Below are positions 1 to 7,196 of a stretch of 14,317 nt of DNA, one piece after another. The first letter of the stretch is position 1; the number at the start of each line of letters is the position of its first letter. The DNA is taken from positions 1-14,317 of the forward strand of contig DAOTTW010000044.1 in assembly GCA_034437615.1 (NCBI GenBank), written 5' to 3'. The position numbers were made by a program, and so were the translations under genes. The notes under the pieces were generated by a model, which saw only the letters and a program-made list of their open reading frames with translations, did not search any database and was not told the origin of the DNA. This DNA is from DAOTTW01 sp034437615 (GTDB taxonomy: Bacteria; Chloroflexota; Anaerolineae; Aggregatilineales; Phototrophicaceae).

Positions 1-2087
1 GCGTCTACTTGTAACAGGCGGCCACCCCGATAGCGTCGATTCGTATGGAAGTCGTACCAATCGCCACGCGGCAGGTAGAGCGTCCGGCGCAATGTGTGCA
101 GATTGAGAATCGGCGCGACCAGCACATGATCGCCAACCATATAGCAATCGTCAATGTCACGCAGGCCGGGGTTGTCTAGCTCCGCTGTGAATAGCGGCTT
201 GATGATGGGCGTACCGTGATAGCTACATTCTGCAAACGCTGTATACAGGTATGGCAGCAGGCGATAGCGCAGGTTAACCGTGTCGCGTAAGATGGCTTCG
301 ATCTCATCGCCAAAGGCGTAGGGTTCTTGTCGGATGCTGCCATAGGCGCTGTGATTGCGATAAAACGGCATCAGCACACAGGCTTGCATCCAGCGCACGA
401 GCAATTCAGGGGTTGCATCGCCCTGAAAGCCGCCTAAATCCGGCCCAGTGAAGCTCTGGCCAGAAAGCGCCATATTTAGCATCAGGCTGACACTGGTACG
501 CAGTGCATCCCACGTGCTTTCGATGTCGCCCGTCCATGACGAGGCGTAGCGCTGTGCGCCTGCCCACCCCGCTCGGATAAACGTAAAGGGGCGGCGCTCA
601 GGGTAAGCCGCTTGCAGCGCTTCACGTGTAGCGCGGCCCATCAGCGTGCCGTAGGGGTTGTGCGCTTCGGTGTGCTCTGCGCCGCCTTCGCGCCCTTCAA
701 AATTGTGCTGCACGTAATCCGGTGGACGTCTGAGCGGATCAAAATATACCGGTTCGTTCATATCCAACCATAAGCCATCCGCGCCGATAGCCGTTAGCGT
801 CTGGCATTGCTCGCCCCACCATGCCCGCGCTTGCGGGTCCGTGAAATCGGGGTGATGCGTCAGGCCGGGCCAGACGACGCCTGTTGCGGGTTTGCCATCG
901 GGGAAGGCCATGAAAACGTTGCGCTCAATGCCGCTATCGTAGGTCGCATAGCCGGGGTCCACCTTCACGCCAGGGTCCAGAATTGGCACGATTTTCAGGT
1001 CCATCGCGTGTATTTGCTGTATCATGCCTGCCGGGTCAGGGAAGCGCTCATGATCCCAGGTAAAGACGCGGTAATCATCCATGTAGTGAATATCCAGATA
1101 GATCGCATCGCATGGGATGTTGCGCTGCCGCAATTCGTTGGCGACTTGCAGCACTTCGGCCTGTGTCTCATAGCTGTAGCGGCACTGATGATAGCCTAGC
1201 GTCCACAAGGGCGGTAGCGGCATCCGTCCGGTGAGTTCCGTATAGCGTGAAAGCAGCGTCTCTACGGTATCCGCCGCAAAGACGTAGTAGCAGATGTCGC
1301 CGCCTTCACTCTCGAAGATCAGCGAGGCTGGCTCGGTTGCGCCGATGTCGATGATGCCACGAAATGTGTTATCCCACAGCACGCCATAAGCCCCGTAGTT
1401 ATGCACACTGACGAGAAAAGGCACAGTATAGTTGATGGGGTCCATGCCGCGCTCGTAAGCACCGGCGTCGGTGTTCCACAGGCCCAGCTTACGACCACGC
1501 AAATTCAGGTTGAAGGCGCGTTCGCCTGTGCCGTAAACCGCTTCATGTTGGTCCTCAGATAGCTGGAGGTGCAAACGCACGGCGTCGCTATCGCCTGTGC
1601 GCCAACTTGCGCCTGTGTATTCTTCGTAGATGGACCACGAATCGCGTGTATCGACGGAGAGGCCGAAATTATCGTGCGTGATGGTGTAAATGTGTGTTGA
1701 TGTCTCGACGTAGAGTGCGGTGGGCGCTTCTTTATCTTCGCTGATGTCTAGTGCGACGGGTTCGTAATCTGTTTTGGCGATGCTGTACGAAAAGCGCTCC
1801 GCAAAGCCGGATTTTGCAGGGCTTACGCGCACTTGCACGACATCGGAGCGCAGCCAGATAAGCTGTACATCGGCGTGGGTGCAGCGCAGCAATAGGCCGC
1901 TTGTAATTTGCTCGTAGCTTTCGACGCTGCCGGGGTTTTGCCACTCGCCGGGGTTAGCGGGGGCAGGCTTTTTGTGCTTTGCATCGTAGGCGGCCAATAC
2001 TTCGGCGTTTTTCGCCAATGGTTCGGCGTGAATGTCTACAAAGGGGTTTGTGTTTGGGTCAGATGGTGCAGGTTTGTGTGTTGTCAT
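1..2087 (-). CDS. Glycoside hydrolase family 31 alpha-glucosidase, C-terminus cut by window edge
   Basis: Translation from the ATG at 2087 gives 695 codons with no stop before the window edge, so the C-terminal part is missing. No signal peptide is visible, so the enzyme is probably cytosolic and hydrolyses alpha-glucosides from the non-reducing end. An N-terminal galactose-mutarotase-like beta domain (about residues 60-290) precedes the GH31 barrel. The catalytic signature WLDMNEP places the nucleophile at Asp442. WTGD places the acid/base at Asp521. The later stretches GPDLGGF, PELLVRWMQ and FYRNHS are typical of bacterial alpha-glucosidases. A GGAAAG ribosome-site-like sequence lies just before the ATG. 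The first 55 residues are polar and precede the recognisable domain. The gene follows the M23 gene after 139 bp and may be separately regulated. The family is certain; alpha-xylosidase or another GH31 specificity cannot be excluded. Confidence 0.95.
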   Translation of the reverse strand, partial: MTTHKPAPSDPNTNPFVDIHAEPLAKNAEVLAAYDAKHKKPAPANPGEWQNPGSVESYEQITSGLLLRCTHADVQLIWLRSDVVQVRVSPAKSGFAERFSYSIAKTDYEPVALDISEDKEAPTALYVETSTHIYTITHDNFGLSVDTRDSWSIYEEYTGASWRTGDSDAVRLHLQLSEDQHEAVYGTGERAFNLNLRGRKLGLWNTDAGAYERGMDPINYTVPFLVSVHNYGAYGVLWDNTFRGIIDIGATEPASLIFESEGGDICYYVFAADTVETLLSRYTELTGRMPLPPLWTLGYHQCRYSYETQAEVLQVANELRQRNIPCDAIYLDIHYMDDYRVFTWDHERFPDPAGMIQQIHAMDLKIVPILDPGVKVDPGYATYDSGIERNVFMAFPDGKPATGVVWPGLTHHPDFTDPQARAWWGEQCQTLTAIGADGLWLDMNEPVYFDPLRRPPDYVQHNFEGREGGAEHTEAHNPYGTLMGRATREALQAAYPERRPFTFIRAGWAGAQRYASSWTGDIESTWDALRTSVSLMLNMALSGQSFTGPDLGGFQGDATPELLVRWMQACVLMPFYRNHSAYGSIRQEPYAFGDEIEAILRDTVNLRYRLLPYLYTAFAECSYHGTPIIKPLFTAELDNPGLRDIDDCYMVGDHVLVAPILNLHTLRRTLYLPRGDWYDFHTNRRYRGGRLLQVD

Positions 2088-2101
2088 GTGCTTTCCGTCT
2101 C

Positions 2102-2137
2102 TGAAGTCTTGGTCTATTGTGAAGTCTTGGTCTATCG
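2102..2137. repeat. 18-bp tandem direct repeat (two copies) upstream of GH31
   Basis: Two adjacent 18-bp units, TGAAGTCTTGGTCTATTG and TGAAGTCTTGGTCTATCG, differ at one base. They end 15 bp before the GH31 start codon and would lie in its leader or core promoter. They could be paired binding sites for a regulator or a recent slippage duplication; the sequence cannot decide which. Confidence 0.7.
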
Positions 2138-2184
2138 TGAAAGTAATTAAAGGGACGTGCTGAAGCCTGGTGTCTACGCTGGGC

Positions 2185-2217
2185 TTGCGCGTGCGCAAAC
2201 GGCCGCCATATTTGCGC
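2185..2217. promoter_or_regulatory. Three TTTGCGC-type inverted half-sites between the M23 and GH31 genes
   Basis: TTGCGC (2185-2190) faces GCGCAAA (2193-2199) across 2 bp. The same GCGCAAA arm also faces TTTGCGC (2211-2217) across 11 nt. The middle arm can pair with either neighbour, so the block is either a double operator or two mutually exclusive RNA hairpins. It lies 10-42 bp past the stop of the M23 gene and about 100 bp before the GH31 start. There is no T-run after either stem, so an ordinary intrinsic terminator is not supported. Confidence 0.4.
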
Positions 2218-2226
2218 CATCAGGCA

Positions 2227-3849
2227 TTAAGGGAAGCTCTCGCGGACCCACTGCATCGGGTTCACTGGCACGCCATGTACCCACGCCTCCCAGTGTAGAT
2301 GCGGGCCAGTGATGCGCCCGCTTGAGCCAGCGCTGCCGATGGTATCGCCTGTGCGCACGGTATCGCCAGGGCTGACAAAGCGGTCGGTCAGGTGCGAATA
2401 GGTGGTGTATAGCCCCCAGCCGTGATCTATGATGATGTGATTGCCGCGAATGTTCAGCCGATCCGACAAGACGACCGTGCCACCCGCAGCGGCAAATATC
2501 GGCGCACCGATGGGGCTGGCGAAGTCTGCGCCGTTGTGATAGCGATCTACAGGGCCGCCATTGTAGGAACGCCGCGAACCGAATGGGCCGTTCATCGCGG
2601 CAGCAGCAGGTAAACTCAGTGGGCCGTTATAGGTGCGTTGCGGCGTCTGGCGTGAGGTGGTGCCTTCCAGCAGGGTCCACTCGTACTGCTCAACGTTGGG
2701 ATCAAGCAGGGTTGCTAAATCGCCACCGATGGTCAGATTTTGCGTGAAATAGGCCCCCTCAGCGACGCGCACATTAAACGCATACTCGGTGACCCCCACG
2801 CCGGACGTAATCGTTAGTTGCAGCGGGTAGACATCGGCTTCGGTGAAGATCGGGATGCCGACCATCGCGCCATATAAGCCTGTTTCTAGCTCATAGAAGT
2901 GCAGTTCCTGGCTGATGAAGCTGCCTTTAATTTGGATTGTCTGGGCTGAGCTGTCAATCTGGATGCGAATACCGCCCGTCTCGCCCTCTGTGAAGATCAA
3001 GGGCCTGAGTGTGATGCTGGTTAGCGGCTCCGGCAATTCGACGGCGCTTTCTGTGGGTTCACCTGTGCTGGATGTGGGGACTATCAAGCGTTGGCCAGCG
3101 TAGATGCGTGTCACATCGTTGAGGCCGTTGGCGCTGGCGATGTCCTGCACGGTTAGCGCGTAGCCTTGCGCGATGCTATAGAGCGTTTCGCCGCGTCGTA
3201 CCACATGAACGGTTACATTCTGGCTGGCTGTGTTGGCTGCTGCGACCTGTGTCGGTGCCGGAGTATTCGTAGGCGTTGCAGTGGGTGTCGCTGGACTAGC
3301 TTCCGTTGGCAATTCAAAGATGACGAGTTCTGGTGTGCTTTCAGGCTGATTTGCTGGTGTTATCGCTGGCTCTGGTGTGACACTTGCTGCTGTTGCTGTG
3401 TCGCCTGCTGCTGTTGCTGTGTTGGTTGGAATATCGAGCAACTGACCTGCATAGATCGTATTCGGGTTGGCGATGTCGTTCAGGCGCATCAATGTGGCCA
3501 TATCTGCGCCGTACAGCCCCGCAATGCGCGAGAGTGTTTCGCCTGGTTGCACGATATGCGTTTGATCGACTTCAGCAGGTGGCGAAGCGGGAACGAGCAA
3601 GCGCTGACCGACCAGCAGACTATCGGTATTTGAGATGCCGTTAATCTCGGCCAGTTCGGTATAGGTCATGCTGTACAGTAAGGCGATGCGATACAGGTTT
3701 TCGCCGCGTTGCACTACGTGGATGGTCAGGTTTGGGGGGATGTCTCGTTCTGCGATGGGCGTTTGCAGGGCTGTGTTCTGCGCTGTCAGGCTATGCGCCG
3801 TTAGCAAAATAAACACAAAGCAAATTGCGGCAGTGGTGCGGCGGATCAA
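2227..3849 (-). CDS. Secreted M23 family metalloendopeptidase with three LysM domains
   Basis: This 540-residue protein starts with a signal peptide (about 1-23, cleavage near TAQ). LysM domains follow at about 42-87 and 97-141, then a Thr/Pro-rich linker, a third LysM at about 213-259, a beta-rich middle region, and a C-terminal peptidase M23 domain (about 425-530). All zinc and catalytic positions are present: His438 and Asp442 in HNGAD, His486 in YSHL, and His517 and His519 in HLHW. It should therefore be an active endopeptidase cutting peptide cross-links in the cell wall, anchored to glycan by LysM. The start codon is TTG. It overlaps the stop of the preceding DUF192 gene as TTGA, and a GAGG site lies 7 nt upstream, which points to translational coupling. 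It is the last gene of the operon expressed from the promoter near 6200. Confidence 0.93.
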   Translation of the reverse strand: MIRRTTAAICFVFILLTAHSLTAQNTALQTPIAERDIPPNLTIHVVQRGENLYRIALLYSMTYTELAEINGISNTDSLLVGQRLLVPASPPAEVDQTHIVQPGETLSRIAGLYGADMATLMRLNDIANPNTIYAGQLLDIPTNTATAAGDTATAASVTPEPAITPANQPESTPELVIFELPTEASPATPTATPTNTPAPTQVAAANTASQNVTVHVVRRGETLYSIAQGYALTVQDIASANGLNDVTRIYAGQRLIVPTSSTGEPTESAVELPEPLTSITLRPLIFTEGETGGIRIQIDSSAQTIQIKGSFISQELHFYELETGLYGAMVGIPIFTEADVYPLQLTITSGVGVTEYAFNVRVAEGAYFTQNLTIGGDLATLLDPNVEQYEWTLLEGTTSRQTPQRTYNGPLSLPAAAAMNGPFGSRRSYNGGPVDRYHNGADFASPIGAPIFAAAGGTVVLSDRLNIRGNHIIIDHGWGLYTTYSHLTDRFVSPGDTVRTGDTIGSAGSSGRITGPHLHWEAWVHGVPVNPMQWVRESFP

Positions 3850-4223
3850 GTGGCTACCTCGTCAAAGTTCAGCGTATCGCCAATTTCGACACGATCCAGA
3901 ATACCGGGCCGTGCCTCAATGAAATATTTTGCAGGGGCGGCGGGCACATAGGCCAAGCGCCAGGGCTTCGCCAGCTTTTTATCCACAACGACCCTATCAG
4001 CATTGACCCAGACGACGCCGATGCGCATGAACATAAACAGCATGTGGATGGCTGAGTTGGCCTTGCTGTCCTTCGCGTTGACGAAGATCAAGCCGGCGTC
4101 GTCGGGCAGGTCAAAGACGAATTGCAGCCCCATGAAGCGGCACACGGGGCTAGCACACCATTTGGCACGGGCCAGCACAACAGCTTGCGTGCTGGCCTTA
4201 CGGATTACGCGGCGTTCACTCAT
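3846..4223 (-). CDS. DUF192 family protein, cytosolic form
   Basis: This 125-residue protein matches the DUF192 pattern. An early CRFMGL motif is followed by LPDDAGLIFV, a central hydrophobic HMLFMFM segment where the family often has FWM, the WVNADRVV strand and a C-terminal PAKYFIEA then RVEIGDTLNF. No signal peptide or membrane anchor is visible, unlike many proteobacterial members, so it should stay in the cytosol. Its biochemical role is not established. It starts 3 bp after the stop of the LysM/jelly-roll gene and its TGA overlaps the TTG of the M23 gene, so it is co-transcribed with two exported LysM proteins. Family assignment is firm; function is unknown. Confidence 0.88.
   Translation of the reverse strand: MSERRVIRKASTQAVVLARAKWCASPVCRFMGLQFVFDLPDDAGLIFVNAKDSKANSAIHMLFMFMRIGVVWVNADRVVVDKKLAKPWRLAYVPAAPAKYFIEARPGILDRVEIGDTLNFDEVAT
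3857..3860 (-). promoter_or_regulatory. Ribosome binding site that supports the TTG start of the M23 gene
   Basis: GAGG on the minus strand sits 7 nt before the TTG at 3849, inside the end of the DUF192 coding sequence. Its spacing, the TTGA stop/start overlap and the signal peptide that follows at once make the TTG start convincing. Confidence 0.65.
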
Positions 4224-4226
4224 TGC

Positions 4227-6050
4227 TTAGGCTTCGCTTGCTGGCAACGGGATGCGCAGGATTTGGCCACTGAAGATGAAGTTGAAGTTGGCGATGTTGT
4301 TCTCCTGGGCAATTGCACGCACGGTCACACCGTATTCGCCTGCAATCGCATACAGCGTATCACCGGGGCGCACGATGTAGATTTCGGTATCTGTTGGTTC
4401 CGGTGTGACGCTTGGTTCTGGCGTTTCGGCTTCGCCGTCGTCTGCGGCGTCTTGTACGGGAATTCGCAGCGGTAGCCCCCAGAAGATGCGGCTGGGGTTA
4501 GCGATGCTGTTCCGTTGCGCCAATTCGTTCACAGTCGTATTGAATTGCGAGGCGATGGCCGATAGCGTGTCGCCGGGGCGGATGATGTAGGTGATGGTTC
4601 CCGTGTCTGTATCTGCATCTGTGTCGGGTGCTACCTCTGTAGCGGTTGCTGCTGGGGCAGGTGTGGTCGGTGTCAGCGTTGCTGTGGGCACGAGCGCCCC
4701 GCTACCGACTGGCACAGGGATCACAAGCGTTTGATCGGGGAAAATTGCACCCGTTGCGCTTAAGTCGTTGGCGATGATGATGGCCTCGGAGGTGCTACCG
4801 AACCGGATTGCGAGATCGAATACAGTATCGCCAGGCTGAACGACGTAGGTGATCTGCTCCGATAACTCTGGTGGAATCGTCGGTTGCAGTGTAGCCGTTA
4901 ACGTTGCTGTCGCTTCTTCGGTGGTTGCTGCTGTTGCGGGTTCGCCCGGCGTGTTGGTCGCTGTTGGTGCCGCAGATGGGGTGTCGGTTGGGGCTGTTGT
5001 CGGTTCGCGCCGCCCAATGGGTGTGCTGGTCGGCACTTGCCCAATGGTTATGGGCTGTGTGTCATCGTCTTCTTCTGTATCTGTGCCATCTGCATCGTCT
5101 GTTTCATCTGTCACTTCTTCTGTAGGTGTCGGTTCGTCGGTGGCAGTGGATTCAGGCGTGCTGGTTGGTTCGTCGGTAGCGGTTGGTTCGTCAGTGGGTG
5201 TTGGCTCGTCGGTGGCCGTCGCCGTTGGCTCTGGTGTGTTGGTCGGCTCATCGGTGGGTGTGGCTGTCGGCTCGTCAGTGGCAGTGGGTTCGTCGGTAGG
5301 TGTCGCGGTTGGTTCGTTGGTTGCGGTTGGCTCGTCAGTTGGTTCAACCGCGACACCTGCATCATCTGTGGTCGCTGCTAATGTGGCATCATCCAGATAG
5401 ACCGCAGAGATAAACACAGGCTCCGCAACTGTCGAGCGCACAAAGACTGTCACTGTATCGGCTTCAGCGCGTGCAATCACCGAATAGGGCCGGAATGCGT
5501 CGTATTCAATCAGGGGTGTGCTGTATGCGACGGTATCTGCGAGTGGGTCGGTGCCACCAGTGGGGTCAATGCCGACGCGCAGGGCTACATCACCAGGGTC
5601 TTCGCTCACGTCGGGGTCATCACCGAAGGCTGAGGACCAGACGTAGCCGTAAACCTGAAAGCGCAGTTCGGTATCCGGTTCAATGCCGCTGACCTGCTGG
5701 TAGAGTCCGGCATCGTGTGTTTCTAGCAAGAACGAGTAATATACCTGAGCGTCTTCACCGCTGCGGATGCGTGGCGCGATGCCAAACGGCTCAGCTTCAC
5801 TTGCTGGAATATAAAACGGCGGGACCAGTTCGGATTCTGTTGCGCCAACCGGACGCGGTGCATTCCAGGGAACCCAGCCTTCCGCGATAGAGCGCGGCTC
5901 TCGCTCTGTCGAGAGTGTTTCAAAGCCTGCTTCAAAGCCGGGGTTTGTGAGCAGGTTGGTTTCTCCCTGGTCCTGTGCCCCGGCAATGCCCAGGGCCAGT
6001 AGCAGGACGCTCAGTAGCGTGGTGATGCGTGTGACGCCTGTCGCTTGCAT
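4227..6050 (-). CDS. Secreted LysM protein with N-terminal jelly-roll-like domain and long Thr/Pro/Glu linker
   Basis: I start this gene at the ATG at 6050, giving 607 residues, because AGGAG lies 5 nt upstream and a clear signal peptide begins immediately (about 1-25, ending AGA). The frame stays open upstream to 6149, but those 33 residues are not hydrophobic and would bury the signal. After the signal, NLLTNPGFE opens a beta-rich region (about 28-225) resembling carbohydrate-binding jelly-roll modules. A disordered linker follows (about 227-399) dominated by EPTAT/DEPT units. Three LysM domains lie at about 400-446, 486-532 and 556-602, each with a PGDT motif. No hydrolase domain is present, so the likely role is a wall- or glycan-binding structural or scaffold protein. 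It is first in a three-gene operon with DUF192 and the M23 peptidase. Confidence 0.9.
   Translation of the reverse strand: MQATGVTRITTLLSVLLLALGIAGAQDQGETNLLTNPGFEAGFETLSTEREPRSIAEGWVPWNAPRPVGATESELVPPFYIPASEAEPFGIAPRIRSGEDAQVYYSFLLETHDAGLYQQVSGIEPDTELRFQVYGYVWSSAFGDDPDVSEDPGDVALRVGIDPTGGTDPLADTVAYSTPLIEYDAFRPYSVIARAEADTVTVFVRSTVAEPVFISAVYLDDATLAATTDDAGVAVEPTDEPTATNEPTATPTDEPTATDEPTATPTDEPTNTPEPTATATDEPTPTDEPTATDEPTSTPESTATDEPTPTEEVTDETDDADGTDTEEDDDTQPITIGQVPTSTPIGRREPTTAPTDTPSAAPTATNTPGEPATAATTEEATATLTATLQPTIPPELSEQITYVVQPGDTVFDLAIRFGSTSEAIIIANDLSATGAIFPDQTLVIPVPVGSGALVPTATLTPTTPAPAATATEVAPDTDADTDTGTITYIIRPGDTLSAIASQFNTTVNELAQRNSIANPSRIFWGLPLRIPVQDAADDGEAETPEPSVTPEPTDTEIYIVRPGDTLYAIAGEYGVTVRAIAQENNIANFNFIFSGQILRIPLPASEA
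5115..5345 (-). repeat. Degenerate coding repeat for the DEPT/EPTAT linker
   Basis: About 78 codons encode an irregular run of DEPTAT, DEPTPT and EPTATPT units. On the plus strand this appears as repeated GGTTCGTCGGT/GGCTCGTCAGT blocks. The copies differ at synonymous sites, so they are old rather than a recent expansion. Length variation between strains is likely. It also opens long spurious reading frames in other frames. Confidence 0.75.
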
Positions 6051-6055
6051 GATGA

Positions 6056-6060
6056 CTCCT
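6056..6060 (-). promoter_or_regulatory. Ribosome binding site that fixes the start of the jelly-roll/LysM gene
   Basis: AGGAG on the minus strand is 5 nt before the ATG at 6050. It is the best Shine-Dalgarno match in this region and favours 6050 over the upstream in-frame ATGs at 6092 and 6149. Confidence 0.75.
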
Positions 6061-6182
6061 ATTGGTCGAATCGGTTCAATCGTGCCTATCATTTTAGTTG
6101 TATTGCAGGCCCTGGCAAATGCAAGTGTTGTGCCGGGGCAACTTTGCACGGCTGAATTGATAATAGATGAACGCTGTCAGAG

Positions 6183-6211
6183 ATTATACCCTACGCTACA
6201 ATGCAGGACAA
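6183..6211 (-). promoter_or_regulatory. Sigma70-type promoter of the LysM/DUF192/M23 operon
   Basis: A perfect TATAAT (6188-6183) has TTGTCC (6211-6206) exactly 17 bp upstream, a four-of-six match to the -35 consensus. Transcription would begin near 6176, leaving a leader of about 125 nt before the ATG at 6050. The in-frame ATG at 6149 lies only about 27 nt into this transcript and has no ribosome site. Confidence 0.7.
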
Positions 6212-6361
6212 AGTAGCGCGTAATTACCCAGATGTGTATGTCAACGACTGAGATTATCTGATTGTGCAGCTTTCATCTGCTGCAACGCAGGCCATCTTGT
6301 CGCAGTATGGATGGCGACGACACCTAGCGGTATTCCGGCGCTTTTATTAGATAGCTAGAAC

Positions 6362-6407
6362 AATTTGGGATTTGGGTTATATCCCAAATTTGGGATAAAT
6401 TTGGGAT
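6362..6407. repeat. TTTGGGAT repeat cluster with an 18-bp perfect palindrome
   Basis: TTTGGGAT occurs at 6364-6371, 6389-6396 and 6400-6407, a variant TTTGGGTTAT at 6371-6380, and the inverse ATCCCAAA at 6381-6388. Positions 6380-6397 form the perfect palindrome TATCCCAAATTTGGGATA. AATTTGGGAT (6362-6371) and ATCCCAAATT (6381-6390) form a second, 10-bp inverted repeat with a 9-nt loop. The block starts 10 bp past the batE stop and is about 150 bp upstream of the operon promoter. It looks like a multi-site operator. It could act as a hairpin at the batE 3' end, but no T-run follows. Confidence 0.65.
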
Positions 6408-6416
6408 AAAGTGCGC

Positions 6417-7190
6417 TCATTCCAACACTATTTGTTCTATTGCAGCGTGTTTTAGCCACCCCTGCTGGCCAGCGGGTAATCTAAAGCGTGCCCAGTCGCG
6501 CTGTGATTCTAGTAAGCGTATCTCTGACACCGGACCCAATTCAAACAGCAGCAGGTAATCATCACCGGGGCCACTCATCGCCTGTGTGTCTTGCAGCACA
6601 ACAGCAGGGGGCATTTCGGTCAGCACGTAGTATCGTGCACCTGCCAGCCCACCGACTAGAATCAGCGATAGCAACAAGCCAGCGCTCAGGACGCGCAAGG
6701 TATCGCGCCATGCTACACGCCAGATCATCAGCGCACCCAATCCACCGATCATTAACCACAGGATTAGCGCCAGCCAGCACAACTCAAGCAGCGTAACCGT
6801 TGTATCTGTGCTGTCCGTCAGCAGCAGCAGCGGGTTGGTCTCTTCGCGTATAGGGTCGGTGTGCTCAGCTTGAATTTGCGCGATGGCCGTTTGTACATCT
6901 ACATCACGCGGGGTGTACAGGGCTGCACGTCGGTAATTCAGCAACGCACGGCCAGGGTCACCTGATACACGATACGCCGTCGCCAGATTGTAGAACAGTG
7001 CTCCATTACGTGTGCCCGCATCGACCAGGGCTGTATAGGCTTGGATGGCGGCGTCATAATTGCTGGTTGTGTAGGCTTGTTCCGCCTGTTGAAGGCTATC
7101 GGGTCTAGTGGGCGCATCGGACGCCTGCGACGGTGACAGCATGAGCAGCGCAGAGAAGAGCATCGTCAAAACGGATCGAAGGCGCATCAT
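6417..7190 (-). CDS. batE: BatE-like protein: TPR region, two membrane segments, C-terminal SH3-like domain
   Basis: This 257-residue protein has a signal peptide (about 1-23), TPR-type helices (about 33-110, with NYDAAIQAYTALV and ALFYNLATAYRVSGDPGRAL), two membrane helices (about 134-157 and 165-188) and a C-terminal SH3-like domain (about 195-255, with MSGPGDDYLLLFELGPVS and GWLKHAAIEQI). That order matches BatE of the Bat clusters. If the signal is cleaved, both the TPR and the SH3 domain would face outside. It starts 6 bp after the batD stop, with GGAAG about 9 nt upstream, so the two are co-transcribed. Two adjacent ATGs (7190 and 7187) are possible starts. Molecular function in this family is not settled. 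Confidence 0.85.
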   Translation of the reverse strand: MMRLRSVLTMLFSALLMLSPSQASDAPTRPDSLQQAEQAYTTSNYDAAIQAYTALVDAGTRNGALFYNLATAYRVSGDPGRALLNYRRAALYTPRDVDVQTAIAQIQAEHTDPIREETNPLLLLTDSTDTTVTLLELCWLALILWLMIGGLGALMIWRVAWRDTLRVLSAGLLLSLILVGGLAGARYYVLTEMPPAVVLQDTQAMSGPGDDYLLLFELGPVSEIRLLESQRDWARFRLPAGQQGWLKHAAIEQIVLE

Positions 7191-7196
7191 CGGTCA

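Larger units (their letters stand above)
6051..6416. other. Non-coding gap between batE and the LysM operon
   Basis: These 366 bp hold, from right to left, the TTTGGGAT cluster, about 150 bp with no feature I can name, the TTGTCC/TATAAT promoter, a leader of about 125 nt, and the AGGAG site. No open frame here has a credible start and coding character. No tRNA-like cloverleaf or T-tailed terminator was seen. Confidence 0.6.

Noticed and set aside
3166..3633. A 155-codon Cys/Trp-rich plus-strand open frame
   Set aside because: It is the shadow of the LysM and linker part of the M23 gene; its composition is not protein-like.
5115..5345. Spaced repeats that might suggest a CRISPR array
   Set aside because: The units are short, irregular and in-frame codons for DEPT/EPTAT. 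There is no constant repeat with unique spacers.
5111..5365. An 84-codon minus-strand frame rich in Gln/Pro/Thr
   Set aside because: It is the repeat region of the LysM gene read in a shifted frame, with no independent support.
4849..5400. A 183-codon plus-strand open frame of Val/Gly/Ser repeats
   Set aside because: It is the exact antisense of the Thr/Pro/Glu linker in the LysM gene. The low-complexity repeat keeps several frames open; there is no start signal or domain.
6239..6244. A perfect TTGACA on the minus strand in the non-coding gap
   Set aside because: No acceptable -10 lies 15-19 bp downstream. The TTGTCC/TATAAT pair nearby fits better.
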